Shown: positions 1-14,434, counted from the stretch's first letter. The stretch: DNA of 64,000 bases from Dickeya chrysanthemi NCPPB 402 (GCF_000406105.1 NZ_CM001974.1:1-64000), one strand, 5' to 3'. Notes: generated by a model not told the origin, from the letters alone. A program made the numbers and translations.

Positions 1-34
1 TTTCTTGATTGACCTTGTTCGAGTGGAGTCCGCC

Positions 35-1429
35 GTGTCACTTTCGCTTTGGCAGCAGTGTCTTGCCCGTTTGCAGGATGAGTTACCTGCCACAGAATTC
101 AGTATGTGGATACGCCCGTTACAGGCGGAACTGAGTGACAACACTCTGGCGCTTTACGCCCCGAATCGCTTTGTGCTGGATTGGGTGCGCGATAAATACA
201 TCAATAATATCAATGGACTATTGAATGATTTCTGCGGCTTGGATGCGCCGTTGCTACGTTTTGAAGTCGGCAGTAAGCCGGCGACGCCCGTTGCCGTTCC
301 TGCAGGTAACGGTAGCCACAATGCCGCCGTCGCGGCGCCTCAGGCACGCGTCGCTTCACCGGTACGCCCAAGCTGGGAAACCCCAGTGGCGCTGACAGAA
401 CACACTTATCGTTCCAACGTAAACCCCAAGCATACCTTCGACAACTTTGTAGAAGGTAAGTCCAACCAGTTGGCCCGCGCGGCGGCGCGCCAGGTGGCGG
501 ATAACCCTGGCGGCGCCTATAACCCTTTATTCCTGTATGGCGGCACCGGTCTGGGTAAAACTCACCTGCTGCATGCGGTGGGCAACGGCATCATGGCTCG
601 TAAGCCGAATGCCAAGGTGGTGTACATGCATTCCGAGCGCTTCGTGCAGGATATGGTCAAGGCGTTGCAGAATAATGCCATCGAAGAGTTCAAACGCTAC
701 TACCGTTCTGTCGACGCGCTGCTGATCGATGACATCCAGTTCTTTGCCAATAAAGAGCGCTCGCAGGAAGAGTTTTTCCATACCTTCAACGCGTTACTGG
801 AAGGTAATCAACAGATTATCCTGACGTCGGATCGTTACCCCAAAGAGATCAATGGGGTGGAAGATCGTCTCAAATCCCGCTTCGGCTGGGGGCTGACTGT
901 GGCGATCGAGCCGCCGGAGCTGGAAACCCGCGTGGCGATCCTGATGAAAAAGGCGGATGAGAATGACATCCGGCTGCCGGGCGAAGTGGCGTTTTTTATC
1001 GCTAAACGCCTGCGCTCCAACGTGCGTGAGCTGGAAGGCGCACTGAACCGCGTGATCGCCAACGCCAATTTTACCGGCCGGTCGATCACCATCGATTTTG
1101 TGCGCGAAGCGCTGCGCGATTTGCTGGCATTGCAGGAAAAGCTGGTCACCATCGACAATATTCAGAAGACGGTGGCGGAGTACTATAAAATTAAAGTGGC
1201 CGACCTGTTGTCCAAACGGCGTTCACGTTCGGTGGCCCGTCCGCGTCAGATGGCGATGGCGCTGGCCAAGGAGCTGACCAACCACAGCCTGCCGGAGATC
1301 GGCGACGCGTTCGGTGGCCGTGACCATACCACCGTGCTGCATGCCTGCCGCAAAATCGAGCAGCTGCGCGAGGAAAGTCACGACATCAAAGAAGATTTTT
1401 CCAATTTAATCCGAACATTATCGTCATAA
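35..1429 (+). CDS. dnaA: Chromosomal replication initiator DnaA
   Basis: Binds DnaA boxes at oriC and melts the origin to start replication. I place the start at the GTG at 35, giving 464 aa beginning MSLSLWQQC as in enteric DnaA; a GGAG at 25-28 lies six bases upstream, so the longer open frame from position 5 is leader. Seen: N-terminal oligomerisation domain (1 to about 85), an Ala/Pro-rich linker, AAA+ domain with Walker A GGTGLGKT at 169-176 and Walker B Asp232-Asp233, and the C-terminal DNA-binding signature GGRDHTT with Asp430-His431. First gene of the dnaA-dnaN-recF-gyrB set; its promoter region lies left of the window. Very secure. Confidence 0.99.
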   Translation: MSLSLWQQCLARLQDELPATEFSMWIRPLQAELSDNTLALYAPNRFVLDWVRDKYINNINGLLNDFCGLDAPLLRFEVGSKPATPVAVPAGNGSHNAAVAAPQARVASPVRPSWETPVALTEHTYRSNVNPKHTFDNFVEGKSNQLARAAARQVADNPGGAYNPLFLYGGTGLGKTHLLHAVGNGIMARKPNAKVVYMHSERFVQDMVKALQNNAIEEFKRYYRSVDALLIDDIQFFANKERSQEEFFHTFNALLEGNQQIILTSDRYPKEINGVEDRLKSRFGWGLTVAIEPPELETRVAILMKKADENDIRLPGEVAFFIAKRLRSNVRELEGALNRVIANANFTGRSITIDFVREALRDLLALQEKLVTIDNIQKTVAEYYKIKVADLLSKRRSRSVARPRQMAMALAKELTNHSLPEIGDAFGGRDHTTVLHACRKIEQLREESHDIKEDFSNLIRTLSS

Positions 1430-1433
1430 CATC

Positions 1434-2534
1434 ATGAAATTTATCGTTGAGCGTGAGCATCTGTTAAAACCGTTGCAACAGGTCAGCAGCCCGCTGGGCG
1501 GGCGACCGACGTTGCCGATTCTGGGCAACCTGTTGCTGCAGGTCAGCGAAGGCCGGTTATCGTTGACCGGCACCGATCTGGAAATGGAGATGGTGGCGCA
1601 TCTGGCGCTGACTCAGCCCCATGAACCGGGCGCCACTACCGTACCGGCGCGCAAGTTATTCGATATTTGCCGTGGTTTGCCGGATGGGGCGGAGATTACC
1701 GTTACGCTGGAAGGCGATCGGATGCTGGTGCGTTCCGGGCGTAGCCGTTTCTCGCTGTCTACACTGCCGGCGGCGGATTTCCCCAATCTGGATGACTGGC
1801 AGAGCGAGGTGGAATTTACCTTGCCGCAGGCGACGTTGAAACGCCTGATTGAAGCCACCCAGTTCTCGATGGCGCATCAGGATGTCCGCTACTACCTCAA
1901 CGGTATGCTGTTTGAAACCGGTGGTGAGGAGTTGCGTACTGTCGCGACCGATGGTCACCGTCTGGCGGTGTGCGCCATGCCGGTCGGGCAGTCGCTGCCG
2001 TCGCATTCGGTGATCGTGCCGCGAAAAGGGGTGATGGAGCTGGTGCGTTTGCTGGATGGCGGCGACACGCCGCTACAATTGCAGATCGGCAGCAATAATA
2101 TCCGTGCCCATGTCGGCGATTTTATCTTTACCTCCAAACTGGTGGATGGCCGTTTCCCGGATTACCGCCGTGTGCTGCCGAAAAACCCGGACAAGACGCT
2201 GGAAGCGAGCTGCGACCTGCTGCGTCAGGCGTTTTCCCGCGCGGCTATCCTGTCGAACGAGAAATTCCGTGGTGTGCGGCTGTACCTGAACCAGAATCAG
2301 TTGCGCATCACCGCCAATAACCCGGAGCAGGAAGAGGCGGAAGAGATTCTGGATGTGGAATACGGCGGCACGGAGATGGAGATCGGCTTTAACGTCAGTT
2401 ACGTGCTGGATGTGCTCAATGCGCTGAAGTGCGAAGAGGTGCGTATGTTGCTGACGGATTCGGTATCCAGCGTCCAGCTTGAGGATGCAGCCAGCCAGGC
2501 GGCGGCCTACGTGGTCATGCCGATGCGCCTGTAA
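1434..2534 (+). CDS. dnaN: DNA polymerase III beta sliding clamp
   Basis: Ring-shaped processivity clamp that tethers DNA polymerase III and other factors to DNA. 366 aa, the same length as the E. coli protein, beginning MKFIVEREHLLKPLQQV and ending with the conserved PMRL tail; the three repeated clamp domains are intact along its length. The ATG lies only four bases after the dnaA stop codon and has no separate strong ribosome-binding site, so it is probably translationally coupled to dnaA and co-transcribed. Identification is secure. Confidence 0.99.
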   Translation: MKFIVEREHLLKPLQQVSSPLGGRPTLPILGNLLLQVSEGRLSLTGTDLEMEMVAHLALTQPHEPGATTVPARKLFDICRGLPDGAEITVTLEGDRMLVRSGRSRFSLSTLPAADFPNLDDWQSEVEFTLPQATLKRLIEATQFSMAHQDVRYYLNGMLFETGGEELRTVATDGHRLAVCAMPVGQSLPSHSVIVPRKGVMELVRLLDGGDTPLQLQIGSNNIRAHVGDFIFTSKLVDGRFPDYRRVLPKNPDKTLEASCDLLRQAFSRAAILSNEKFRGVRLYLNQNQLRITANNPEQEEAEEILDVEYGGTEMEIGFNVSYVLDVLNALKCEEVRMLLTDSVSSVQLEDAASQAAAYVVMPMRL

Positions 2535-2559
2535 ATTATCTGTGCGCCTGCCTGCCGTT

Positions 2560-2587
2560 ACACGCCGCGCCATTGGGTGCGGCGTGT
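2560..2587 (+). terminator. Hairpin between dnaN and recF
   Basis: Twelve-base arms (ACACGCCGCGCC and GGTGCGGCGTGT, one G-U pair) around an ATTG loop. It is followed by TGTTATC and not by a real T-run, so it may attenuate or process the operon transcript but is not a classic terminator. The dnaN-recF spacer is 140 bp, much longer than the near-contact seen in E. coli. Confidence 0.45.
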
Positions 2588-2674
2588 TGTTATCGGCGTT
2601 GTGATGGGTTTTATTATCGGTAAGGGCGCGACATTGTCTGGCATGGGCAACAAATCTGGCAAAATGGTTGTGAT

Positions 2675-6189
<3,515 letters not shown>

Positions 6190-6216
6190 TCGGTATTTTT
6201 CTGATTTAGGGCTCAC

Positions 6217-6250
6217 AGAAACCCGCGTTTGACGCGGGTTTCTGCTTTTT
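6217..6250 (+). terminator. Rho-independent terminator after gyrB
   Basis: Perfect 11 bp stem AGAAACCCGCG / CGCGGGTTTCT with loop TTTGA, followed by GCTTTTTAAA. Ends the dnaA-gyrB operon; the opposing MFS gene ends 16 bases further right. Confidence 0.93.
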
Positions 6251-6265
6251 AAATCCTGATATATT

Positions 6266-7453
6266 TTATGCGGTTAGCGCCTGCTGCCGGTTGCTGTACC
6301 ACTCCTGCGCCAACGCCATCATGGCGGTAATCACCATAAAGATAACCGCCGACCAGAAAATGGCGGACGGATGCCCTTGATCCAACAACCAGCCAAACAC
6401 CACCGGGCCACCGGCACCGCCGATATTAAAGCCGGTGGTGACCACGCCGAATACCCGCCCTTCAGCGCCTGCCGGCGATGCCGCGCGTACCAGCATATCC
6501 CGTGATGGCGCGATAATGCCGGAGAGAAAGCCGGCCACACCCAGAATCAGCGTGGTTGCCAGCGACGGCAGGGTAGATATCGCCACAATCGCGACCAGCA
6601 CCGCCGTGACCACCAGCGAACCGGTGGCGACCAGCCCGTGATGCCGGGTTTTATCCGCCAGTGAGCCGCCCGCCAGCACGCCGAAGGCGCTGGTAAACAA
6701 AAACGCCGTTAGCGCCAGGTTGGCTTCGGTCAACGGCATCCCGTAGCCGTTCACCAGCGCGGTCACCGAGAAGTTTTGAATCGAGTTAGTGCTCAGGTTG
6801 AGCAGCATAAACAGCACCAGCAGCGACAAAATGGGCAGGGTAAATACCGCCACCTTTGGCGCAGCGGCTTTCTTGTCGTGCGTGGCGGCGACAGGCAATG
6901 CCTCTTGTTTGCCGAGCAACATCGGTACGGTCAGCAGTCCGAGCAGGCCGGACAATACCAGCGCGAACTCGATGCTGGTGAAGGCGGCGGCCGTCAGCAG
7001 TATCGCCGGTGCGACGGCGGTGCCGAGAAAACCGGAAAAAGTATGCACCGAAAAGGCACGGCCCATGCGATTTTCGGCAATGCCGCGTGACAACAGGGCG
7101 TAGTCCGACGGGTGATATACCGCGTTGGCAAGCCCAGCCAGCGCCATGGCCGTCAGCATCCAACTGTAGCTGGTAAAGAAGCCGAGCGACAAGAAACACA
7201 GACTACCCAGCGTCAGCCCGGCTATCAGCGTACGACGTGGGCCGATGCGGTCAACCGCAAAGCCGATCGGCGTTTGTACCAGTGCGGAGACAACATTGAA
7301 CACGCCGAGCGCAAACCCCATTTCCACGTAACTGATGCCACGTTGTGCGGAGATGAGCGGCATCAACGCCGGTAACACCATCATGTGAAAATGGCTCACC
7401 CAGTGAGCGGCGGAGACTTGTGCCAGCAGTGATAACTTATTTATTTTCATCAT
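6266..7453 (-). CDS. Major facilitator superfamily transporter
   Basis: Inner-membrane secondary transporter of 395 aa with about twelve hydrophobic segments and the MFS loop 2-3 motif region (GFAVDRIGPRRTL). The N-terminus (LSAAHWVSHFHMMVLPALMPLI-like region, residues 11-35) and the HPSDYALLSRG segment near 110 resemble the drug-efflux type MFS proteins related to the fosmidomycin-resistance family, but the substrate cannot be told from sequence. It faces gyrB convergently and seems to be transcribed alone. Two adjacent ATG codons (7453, 7450) could both serve as start. Confidence 0.88.
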   Translation of the reverse strand: MMKINKLSLLAQVSAAHWVSHFHMMVLPALMPLISAQRGISYVEMGFALGVFNVVSALVQTPIGFAVDRIGPRRTLIAGLTLGSLCFLSLGFFTSYSWMLTAMALAGLANAVYHPSDYALLSRGIAENRMGRAFSVHTFSGFLGTAVAPAILLTAAAFTSIEFALVLSGLLGLLTVPMLLGKQEALPVAATHDKKAAAPKVAVFTLPILSLLVLFMLLNLSTNSIQNFSVTALVNGYGMPLTEANLALTAFLFTSAFGVLAGGSLADKTRHHGLVATGSLVVTAVLVAIVAISTLPSLATTLILGVAGFLSGIIAPSRDMLVRAASPAGAEGRVFGVVTTGFNIGGAGGPVVFGWLLDQGHPSAIFWSAVIFMVITAMMALAQEWYSNRQQALTA

Positions 7454-7600
7454 TGTTTTAATAGATTAGCTGCGCGGGCGCGCAAGAGCGGATTCAGCAA
7501 TAAGGTTAACATATCGCCATAGCAGTTAGCCGTCTATCTTTTGCGGGCACGATCTTAACCGAGCGGCGGGGGAATTGAGGGGCGATGGCGGAAACAGGAT

Positions 7601-7630
7601 CTGACTGCTGCTGGTAAAGCCTGCAGTCAG
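7601..7630 (-). terminator. Hairpin downstream of rsmJ
   Basis: Perfect 8 bp arms CTGACTGC / GCAGTCAG around a 14-base loop, ten bases past the rsmJ stop on the minus strand. No clear U-run follows, so termination strength is uncertain. Confidence 0.4.
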
Positions 7631-7639
7631 AACAGCGGA

Positions 7640-8392
7640 TTATTGTGCCATCGGCAGGTAAAAATCGAACCGGTGGCTTTTGGTTTCCAGCGCCGACTGG
7701 GCCGGTATGCCCGCCAGCGGCGGCGCGTAATCCGGGCGTTTGACCACGACCCGTTTTTTTGCCAGACGGCGGGCCGGTTCCAGCAAGGCGTCGGCGTCAT
7801 CGTCGGCACCTACCAGCGACTGAAACACCCGCATCTCCTTTTTCACCAGCGCGCTTTTCTGGCGGTGGGGAAACATCGGGTCGAGATAGACCACGTCCGG
7901 CGGTGGGGTAATGGCAGATAACGCAGCAATGCTGGAGGCGTGTAGTAGCGTCAGGCGCTGTTGCAGCCAATCACCGATCTCCGGGTCCTGATAGCCGCGT
8001 TGCAGGCCGTCGTCCAGCAACGCCGCCACTACCGGATGGCGCTCCACCATCCGTACCCGGCAACCAAGTGCGGCCAGCACGAAGGCGTCACGACCGAGGC
8101 CGGCGGTGGCATCCACCACATCGGGCAAATAGTCCTTTTTGATGCCGACCGCTTTGGCGACCGCTTCACCGCGCCCACCGCCGAAGCGGCGGCGATGCGC
8201 CATTGCGCCGGAAACGAAATCCACGCAGATGGCGCCGAGCTTCGGCTCATCGCATTTGCGCAGCTCCAGCCGCTCGGGGGTGAGCACCAGCGCCAGCATG
8301 GCGTCGGCGTCGTTTTCCAGCCTCCAGCGTTGGGACAGTACCGCCAGCGCCTCGGGGTCGGCGCCGGCTTCGGTCAGTAACGCAATTTTCAT
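7640..8392 (-). CDS. rsmJ: 16S rRNA (guanine1516-N2)-methyltransferase
   Basis: Methylates G1516 of 16S rRNA using S-adenosylmethionine (family formerly YhiQ). 250 aa; the SAM-binding loop DATAGLG is at 94-100 and the probable catalytic motif DPMFPHR at 171-177. Its ATG overlaps the prlC stop by four bases (ATGA), so it is translated with prlC in an rsmJ-prlC pair, the same pairing as in E. coli. The C-terminus ends FDFYLPMAQ. Secure by family resemblance. Confidence 0.95.
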   Translation of the reverse strand: MKIALLTEAGADPEALAVLSQRWRLENDADAMLALVLTPERLELRKCDEPKLGAICVDFVSGAMAHRRRFGGGRGEAVAKAVGIKKDYLPDVVDATAGLGRDAFVLAALGCRVRMVERHPVVAALLDDGLQRGYQDPEIGDWLQQRLTLLHASSIAALSAITPPPDVVYLDPMFPHRQKSALVKKEMRVFQSLVGADDDADALLEPARRLAKKRVVVKRPDYAPPLAGIPAQSALETKSHRFDFYLPMAQ

Positions 8393-10431
8393 CCCTGAAT
8401 GCCGTAGTGTTTCAGCATCGCATCCAGTTGGGGTTCACGGCCACGGAAGCGTTTGAACAGTTCCATCGGTGCTTCAGAGCCGCCGCGGGACAGGATGTTT
8501 TCCAGGAATGACTGGCCGGTGTCGCGGTTGAAGATGCCTTCTTCTTCAAAACGGGAGAACGCGTCTGCCGCCAGCACATCGGCCCACAGGTAGCTGTAGT
8601 ACCCGGCGGCGTAACCACCGGCGAAGATGTGGCTGAATGAGTGCGGGAAGCGGTTCCATTCCGGGCTTTTCACTACGGAAACCTGCGCTTTTATCTCCGC
8701 CAGCGTTTCCAGCACACGTGCGCCGGTAGCCGGGTTGTAACCGGCGTGCAGCCGGAAATCGAACAGGCCGAACTCCAACTGACGCAGGATGAACAGCGCT
8801 GCCTGATAGTTTTTCGCCGCCAGCATTTTGTCCAGCATGTCTTGCGGCAGCGGTTCGCCGGTTTCGTAGTGACCGGAAATGAACGCCAGCGCATCCGGCT
8901 CCCAGCACCAGTTTTCCATAAACTGACTCGGCAGTTCGACCGCATCCCACGGCACGCCGTTGATGCCGGAAACCCCGGCGGTGTCGATACGGGTCAGCAT
9001 GTGGTGCAACCCGTGGCCGAATTCGTGGAACAGCGTGGTGACTTCATCGTGGGTAAACAGCGCGGGTTTGCCGTTAACCGGGCGGTTGAAGTTACAGGTC
9101 AGGTATGCCACCGGTTTTTGCAGCTCGCCGTTGGCTTTGCGCAGACGGCCGACGCAATCGTCCATCCAGGCACCGCCGCGTTTGTGTTCGCGGGCGTACA
9201 GATCAAGGTAGAAGCTCCCCAGCAGTTCGCCGCTTTCGTCAAACAGGTCGAAGAAACGCACTTCCGGATGCCAGACGTCAACGTCCTGACGCTCTTTGGC
9301 GGTGATGCCGTAAATACGCTTCACGACGTCGAACAACCCTTCCAGCACGCGCGGTTCGGGGAAGTACGGGCGTAGCTGTTCGTCGCTGATGGAATACAGG
9401 TGTTGTTTTTGCTGTTCGGCGTAGTAGGTAATGTCCCACGGGTTCAGTTCATCGACGCCAAACTGTGCTTTGGCGAAGGCGCGCAGTTGCGCCAGTTCCT
9501 GCTCTCCTTGCGGGCGAGCGCGTTTAGCCAGATCGGTCAGAAAATCCAGCACCTGCTGCGGGTTTTCCGCCATTTTGGTGGCCAGCGATTTGTCGGCGAA
9601 GCTCGCGAAGCCTAGCAGTTGCGCCAGTTCATGACGCAGCGCCAGCGTTTCGGCCATCACCTCGCCGTTATCCCACTTACCGGCGTTCGGACCCTGTTCT
9701 GACGCACGGGTCACATAGGCGCGGTACATCTCTTCGCGCAGCGCCTGATTGGAACAATACGTCATCACCGGCAGGTAGCTTGGGATATCCAGCGTCAGCA
9801 ACCAGCCCTGTTGTTCCTTCGCCTCCGCCAGGGCTTTGGCCGCGGCCAGCGCGCTTTCCGGCAGACCTTCCAGCTCACTGACGTCGGTTATCAGTTTGGT
9901 CCAGCCCATGGTGGCGTCCAGCACGTTGTTGCTGAACTGCGAACCCAGTTCAGACAAGCGGGAAGCGATGTCGCCGTAGCGTTTTTGCTGTTCCGGCGGC
10001 AATGCAATCCCGGACAGTTCGAAGTCGCGCAGGGCGTTATCCACCGCTTTTTTCTGCGCGATGCTCAGGTTTGTGTAGTGCTCGCCGTCACGCAGCTCGC
10101 GGTAGGCGCGGTACAACCCGGCATGTTGGCCCACCCAGGTGCCGTATTCAGACAGCAGCGGCAGGCATTGTTCATAGGCGCTACGCAATTCCGGACTGTT
10201 TTTAACCGAATTCAGGTGGCTGATTGGGGAGAAAATTCGCCCCAGCCGATCATCACTTTCCGCCAGCGGCTGACACAGGTTATCCCAGGTGAACGGCCCC
10301 GGCTGCGCCACCACACGTTCGACCGTCTGGCGACAATCGTTCAGTGCGGCTTGTACGGCGGGGAGGATGTGTTCAATTTGGATCTGGGAGAACGGCGGCA
10401 GAGTATAGGAGGAAAGCAATGGATTGGTCAT
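8389..10431 (-). CDS. prlC: Oligopeptidase A (M3 metallopeptidase)
   Basis: Cytoplasmic zinc peptidase that degrades short peptides, including released signal peptides. 680 aa, matching the E. coli OpdA/PrlC length, starting [22 protein letters not shown]. Zinc site HEFGH with His469, Glu470 and His473, as expected for family M3, in the context [15 protein letters not shown]. First gene of a two-gene operon with rsmJ (four-base overlap). Confidence 0.97.
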   Translation of the reverse strand: MTNPLLSSYTLPPFSQIQIEHILPAVQAALNDCRQTVERVVAQPGPFTWDNLCQPLAESDDRLGRIFSPISHLNSVKNSPELRSAYEQCLPLLSEYGTWVGQHAGLYRAYRELRDGEHYTNLSIAQKKAVDNALRDFELSGIALPPEQQKRYGDIASRLSELGSQFSNNVLDATMGWTKLITDVSELEGLPESALAAAKALAEAKEQQGWLLTLDIPSYLPVMTYCSNQALREEMYRAYVTRASEQGPNAGKWDNGEVMAETLALRHELAQLLGFASFADKSLATKMAENPQQVLDFLTDLAKRARPQGEQELAQLRAFAKAQFGVDELNPWDITYYAEQQKQHLYSISDEQLRPYFPEPRVLEGLFDVVKRIYGITAKERQDVDVWHPEVRFFDLFDESGELLGSFYLDLYAREHKRGGAWMDDCVGRLRKANGELQKPVAYLTCNFNRPVNGKPALFTHDEVTTLFHEFGHGLHHMLTRIDTAGVSGINGVPWDAVELPSQFMENWCWEPDALAFISGHYETGEPLPQDMLDKMLAAKNYQAALFILRQLEFGLFDFRLHAGYNPATGARVLETLAEIKAQVSVVKSPEWNRFPHSFSHIFAGGYAAGYYSYLWADVLAADAFSRFEEEGIFNRDTGQSFLENILSRGGSEAPMELFKRFRGREPQLDAMLKHYGIQG

Positions 10432-10555
10432 GGCACAGTCCTGAATCTATTAATGATGACTTAACATGAGGGGTAATGAGGGGAAAATCAATGGTAGGGG
10501 GCACAACAGGCGAAGGCCGACGGTGAAAAGCGATGATCAGCGGTGATTCTGACGT

Positions 10556-10840
10556 TCAGGATGGTTGATCGTAACCGGCGTAAAACCACGCTATCAGCGA
10601 CGGGTTGCTGACGTCGGAAAAGAACTCCGCCACGATATCGCGCATCAGCCCGTAACGGCGGCACAATTGCCCGGCTTCAAATGCGGCCTGTTGCCTCCCC
10701 CGCAGTGAAGCGCGTTGGTGTGCGTAACCGCAGACGTAGCCGCGGCGGTAATCGTCGCAGTAATGACGGATGTCGCTCATCGATTGCGGCGTGCTGGCGT
10801 GTAGCCCTGCCAGAATGCCGTCGCCAAAGTGGTTTTTCAT
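10556..10840 (-). CDS. DUF2623 protein, YghW-like
   Basis: Small 94 aa protein of unknown function that resembles E. coli YghW: it shares the MxNHFGxGxxAGL opening, the CxDYxRGxxxGYxH centre and the EAGxLxRRYGL helix. No signal peptide or membrane segment is visible; cysteines sit in the central YVCGY region. Monocistronic, divergent from rlmJ across about 190 bp. Family assignment is likely, function unknown. Confidence 0.8.
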   Translation of the reverse strand: MKNHFGDGILAGLHASTPQSMSDIRHYCDDYRRGYVCGYAHQRASLRGRQQAAFEAGQLCRRYGLMRDIVAEFFSDVSNPSLIAWFYAGYDQPS

Positions 10841-11028
10841 AAGCGTCGTTTCCGAATATTCGATGTATAAATTATTATATAACGAAAAAGGTCGGTTATT
10901 GCACTATTCCATGAGAGACAACGTCCGTGGTGGATTGCGGCGATTGTTGGGGTATTTTGCGGCGCTAACCGTTTATACTATGGCGATTAGCGGCAAACGC
11001 GCCCTCATTGACCGGAAATCCATTCGTT

Positions 11029-11871
11029 ATGCTGAGTTATCGCCACAGTTTTCATGCCGGCAATCATGCCGACGTGCTGAAGCACACTGTCCAGAGCCTG
11101 ATCATTAACGCGCTGAAAGAGAAGGACAAACCGTTCCTGTATCTGGATACGCATTCCGGCGCGGGTCGTTATCAGTTACAGAGCGAACACGCCGAGCGCA
11201 CCGGTGAATACCTCGACGGCATTGGCCGCATCTGGCAGCGGGACGATATTCCGGCGGAGCTGGAACCGTATATGCAGGTGGTGCGCTCCTATAACTCCGG
11301 CGACAAGCTGCGTTATTACCCCGGTTCGCCGCTGATTGCCCGTCAGTTGTTGCGCGATCAGGACAAAATGCATCTGACCGAGCTGCACCCCAGTGATTTT
11401 CCGTTGTTGCGTCAGGAGTTTCTGCGTGACGACCGGGCGCGGGTGGTGCGTGAAGACGGCTACCAGCAGTTGAAGGCGCAGTTGCCGCCGCTGTCGCGTC
11501 GCGGATTGATTCTGATCGACCCGCCCTATGAACTGAAAACCGATTATCAGGCGGTGGTGAAAGGCATTCAGGAAGGGTATCGCCGCTTTGCCACCGGCGT
11601 GTATGCGCTGTGGTATCCGGTGGTGCTGCGTCAGCACATCAAACGTCTGCTGAAAGATCTGGAAGACACCGGCATTCGCCGTATTCTGCAAATTGAACTG
11701 GCGGTGCTGCCGGACAGCGATCGCCACGGTATGACCGCCTCCGGCATGATTGTCATCAACCCGCCGTGGAAACTGGAATCCCAGATGAAAAGCGTGCTGC
11801 CGTGGCTGCATCAGGCGCTGGTGCCGGCTGGCACCGGCCACGCGTTGGTTGAGTGGGTGGTGCCGGAGTAA
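11029..11871 (+). CDS. rlmJ: 23S rRNA (adenine2030-N6)-methyltransferase
   Basis: Methylates A2030 of 23S rRNA. I use the ATG at 11029 (MLSYRHSFHAGNHADVLKHT), giving 280 aa exactly as in E. coli RlmJ; an in-frame TTG at 11008 would add residues the family lacks. The N6-adenine methyltransferase motif DPPY is at 164-167 and the family's N-terminal Lys18-His19 pair is present. Convergent with rnz. In E. coli gor follows rlmJ directly; here a 5.4 kb rnz-rtc block separates them. Confidence 0.96.
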   Translation: MLSYRHSFHAGNHADVLKHTVQSLIINALKEKDKPFLYLDTHSGAGRYQLQSEHAERTGEYLDGIGRIWQRDDIPAELEPYMQVVRSYNSGDKLRYYPGSPLIARQLLRDQDKMHLTELHPSDFPLLRQEFLRDDRARVVREDGYQQLKAQLPPLSRRGLILIDPPYELKTDYQAVVKGIQEGYRRFATGVYALWYPVVLRQHIKRLLKDLEDTGIRRILQIELAVLPDSDRHGMTASGMIVINPPWKLESQMKSVLPWLHQALVPAGTGHALVEWVVPE

Positions 11872-11902
11872 GCGTGCGGCTTAACTGAGCGAGGCGCTGC
11901 CC

Positions 11903-11928
11903 GTCGTTATACCCGGTCGTTATACCCG
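11903..11928. repeat. 13 bp tandem duplication at rnz 3' end
   Basis: GTCGTTATACCCG occurs twice back to back (11903-11915, 11916-11928). The right copy encodes the last residues and stop of rnz, so the left copy is a recent-looking duplication of the gene end in the rlmJ/rnz spacer. Confidence 0.8.
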
Positions 11929-12834
11929 AAAGGTAGCCAAATCGGTGGCGACTTCGGTTGCCGGAAACAGCGTCTGACATTCCTGACGCAGCCGTTCCAG
12001 ATCTTCCCGGCCATAGCGGGCGCTGAAGTGGGTGATGATCAACCGCTTCGCGCCAGCGTCTCGTGCGGTGGCGGCGGTTTGCAGGGTGGTGGAGTGCCCG
12101 CGTTCGTTGGCGCGCTCCGCCATTGCCCCTTCCACCGTGGCTTCATGCACCATGACGTCGACCCCCGCAGCCAGCTTGAGTGCTTCCGGCGTTGGGCGGG
12201 TATCGCCGAAAATCGCCAGCGATTTGCCCGGCAAGCCAGGGCCGAGGTAATCCCAGCCGTTGAGTACCCGCCCGTCATCGAGGGTGACTGTTTCCCCGCG
12301 TTTTAACTGCTGGAAATAAGCACCGGGTTTGACGCCCTGCGCCGCCAGTTTTTCCACATCCAGCGCGCCCGGTTTGGGGAGCTCCTCAATGCGGTATCCC
12401 ACGCAATACAGGGTGTGCGACAGTTCATGCGCGGTCACCCTAAATTGATGATCCTCAAACACGGTACCGGGAACGATTTCCACCACTTCCAGCGGATAGG
12501 TCAGCCAGGAGCCGCTCAGCGTCAGCGCGGTTTCGACGAAGGTTTTCAGCCCGGTCGGGCCGTAGAGCGTCAGCGGTGTTTCGACGCCGGCCATGGAGCG
12601 TGAACACAGTAAACCGGGCAGCCCGAACAGATGGTCACCGTGCAGATGGGTGATGAAAATCTTCTCCAGCTTGCCGGGTTTGATTGGGGTGCGCAAAATC
12701 TGGTGCTGAGTGCCTTCACCACAGTCAAACAACCAGAACGCCGGGCGAATACCGTGCAAGTCGAGCGCGATGCCGGTGACGTTACGCTCTTTAGTGGGCA
12801 CACCCGCGTTGGTGCCGAGAAAAATCAGTTCCAT
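11920..12834 (-). CDS. rnz: Ribonuclease Z / RNase BN
   Basis: Zinc-dependent metallo-beta-lactamase-fold nuclease that trims tRNA 3' ends. 304 aa; metal-binding motif HLHGDH at 63-68, and the later GDTRPT and ITHFSARY motifs complete the zinc sites, as in E. coli ElaC/Rbn. The ATG is preceded by AGGGAG and begins ten bases after the rtcR stop codon on the same strand, with the ribosome site overlapping that end, so it is probably co-transcribed with rtcR. That links tRNA maturation with the RNA-repair regulator. Confidence 0.95.
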   Translation of the reverse strand: MELIFLGTNAGVPTKERNVTGIALDLHGIRPAFWLFDCGEGTQHQILRTPIKPGKLEKIFITHLHGDHLFGLPGLLCSRSMAGVETPLTLYGPTGLKTFVETALTLSGSWLTYPLEVVEIVPGTVFEDHQFRVTAHELSHTLYCVGYRIEELPKPGALDVEKLAAQGVKPGAYFQQLKRGETVTLDDGRVLNGWDYLGPGLPGKSLAIFGDTRPTPEALKLAAGVDVMVHEATVEGAMAERANERGHSTTLQTAATARDAGAKRLIITHFSARYGREDLERLRQECQTLFPATEVATDLATFRV

Positions 12835-12844
12835 GTGACTCCCT

Positions 12845-14434
12845 TTATATCGATGCGGTGTTTTTCACGTCATCCCAGCTCAACCCAAAGCGGGCCAGAT
12901 ACTTACGTAGCCTGTCGGCGTCGTTGGGCTGTTTTTTTTGTCGGCGCGAAACGGCAAATAGTGTACGTCCGGCTTCCGACAAGCTGTGGGCTTGTCGGCA
13001 TACCTCTAACACTCGCTCAAGCTGGCACTGCTCGAAGATATCCAGCTCACCGAGGTGGGCCGGCAATATCGTATTGGCGGTTGTGCCGCGCCATTGCTGT
13101 TTAAGACGTTGAATTTCTTCATCTACCAGCGCGGTATTAATGCGCCCTTGCTCGGATAGCGTCGCCATGCGGTGTACGCTGGCACCCAGCTCGCGAAAGT
13201 TGCCCCGCCAACTGGCGTGCTCCGAACAGGCAAAGGCCAGAAAACGCTGGCGCGCTTCTTTATCGAACCGCACCTGGATTTGTTGCTGTTGGGCAAAACG
13301 GTGTAACTCGAAGTCCAGATTAGGTTCGATATCTTCACAACGTTGCGCCAGACCCGGTAGCGGAAAAGTCCACATATTGATGCGTGCGTACAGGTCTTCA
13401 CGAAAATACCCGGCCTCCACCCAATGCGGCATATCCCGGTGAGTGCCGGCAATCAACTGAAAATCGCTGCTGACTTCTTTATCGGAACCAAACGGCAGAA
13501 AGCGTTTTTCTTCTATCGCTTTCAGCAGCATCGCCTGTTCGTCCGGCCCCAACTCACCGATTTCATCAAGAAACAGGATTCCACCGTCGGCTTCCCGCAA
13601 CAGCCCTGCCCGTGATTGCTGCGCTCCGGTGAAAGCGCCGCGAACGTGACCAAACAACGTCGACATCGCGTTATCGCCGCGCAGTGTGGCGCAATTGACG
13701 GCGACAAACTTTCCATTGACCTGATGGCGCGATGCCTTGAGCTGATAAATACGGTTGGCCAGAAAAGATTTGCCTGCGCCGGTGGGGCCGGTTAACAAAA
13801 TGGGCGCGGAAGAACGCAGGGCAACCCGTTCAATTTGGTCGATGATGCGGTTAAACGTTGCATTACGGGTGGCGATACCCGCTTTCAGAAATGAGACGGA
13901 TGCTTGTTGTTCCCGCAGGAATCGGCTGGTAATGGCGGTGTAACGGCTAAGATCGAGGTCAATAACGGTGTACTGCCCGGCGGGAGACGGTGTTGCGTCG
14001 TCATGGTCCGACGGGCTGGTTTGCAGCAGCCGGGCCGGCAGGTATCGCGCTTCCGTCAGCAGGAACCAGCAAATCTGTACCACATGCGTGCCGGTCGTAA
14101 TATGTACCAGATATTCTTCGTTTTCCGTATCGAACGGGTAGTGCGCCGCGAAGTCGAGAAACGTGGTGTAGACCTCTTCGAAGTCCCAGGGGTCGGTCAG
14201 TTCAACCTCATGCAGATTCACCGTGGTGGAAGGCGATATCTGGCTTATATCTTCCTGAACCTGTTGTGCCAGCCCGAAACTGCGTGGCTGATAGAGCAAT
14301 TCCAGTCGGTCAATCGGCAGATCCGGCTGCTGGCAGGCGGCGATGGTCGGCCGCCATCGATTCCAGCGATTTTGCCGTTTCCCGCGTTTATCCAACGCCG
14401 TGCCCAGCACGCCGATCATCACTCTGCGCTTCAT
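12845..14434 (-). CDS. rtcR: RtcR, sigma-54 activator of RNA repair genes
   Basis: Enhancer-binding protein that senses RNA damage products and activates the divergent rtcB operon with sigma-54. 529 aa: N-terminal CARF-like sensor domain (1 to about 180), AAA+ domain with Walker A GPTGAGKS at 216-223, the sigma-54 contact loop GAFTGA at 266-271 and Walker B LFLDE at 287-291, then a C-terminal helix-turn-helix (near 500). All activator motifs are intact. Divergent from the slipin-rtcB operon, whose promoter is a sigma-54 type; rnz follows on the same strand. Confidence 0.95.
   Translation of the reverse strand: MKRRVMIGVLGTALDKRGKRQNRWNRWRPTIAACQQPDLPIDRLELLYQPRSFGLAQQVQEDISQISPSTTVNLHEVELTDPWDFEEVYTTFLDFAAHYPFDTENEEYLVHITTGTHVVQICWFLLTEARYLPARLLQTSPSDHDDATPSPAGQYTVIDLDLSRYTAITSRFLREQQASVSFLKAGIATRNATFNRIIDQIERVALRSSAPILLTGPTGAGKSFLANRIYQLKASRHQVNGKFVAVNCATLRGDNAMSTLFGHVRGAFTGAQQSRAGLLREADGGILFLDEIGELGPDEQAMLLKAIEEKRFLPFGSDKEVSSDFQLIAGTHRDMPHWVEAGYFREDLYARINMWTFPLPGLAQRCEDIEPNLDFELHRFAQQQQIQVRFDKEARQRFLAFACSEHASWRGNFRELGASVHRMATLSEQGRINTALVDEEIQRLKQQWRGTTANTILPAHLGELDIFEQCQLERVLEVCRQAHSLSEAGRTLFAVSRRQKKQPNDADRLRKYLARFGLSWDDVKNTASI

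Noticed and set aside
1..34. oriC or dnaA regulatory region at the left edge
   Set aside because: Only 34 bases precede dnaA; in enterics oriC lies near mnmG, not here.
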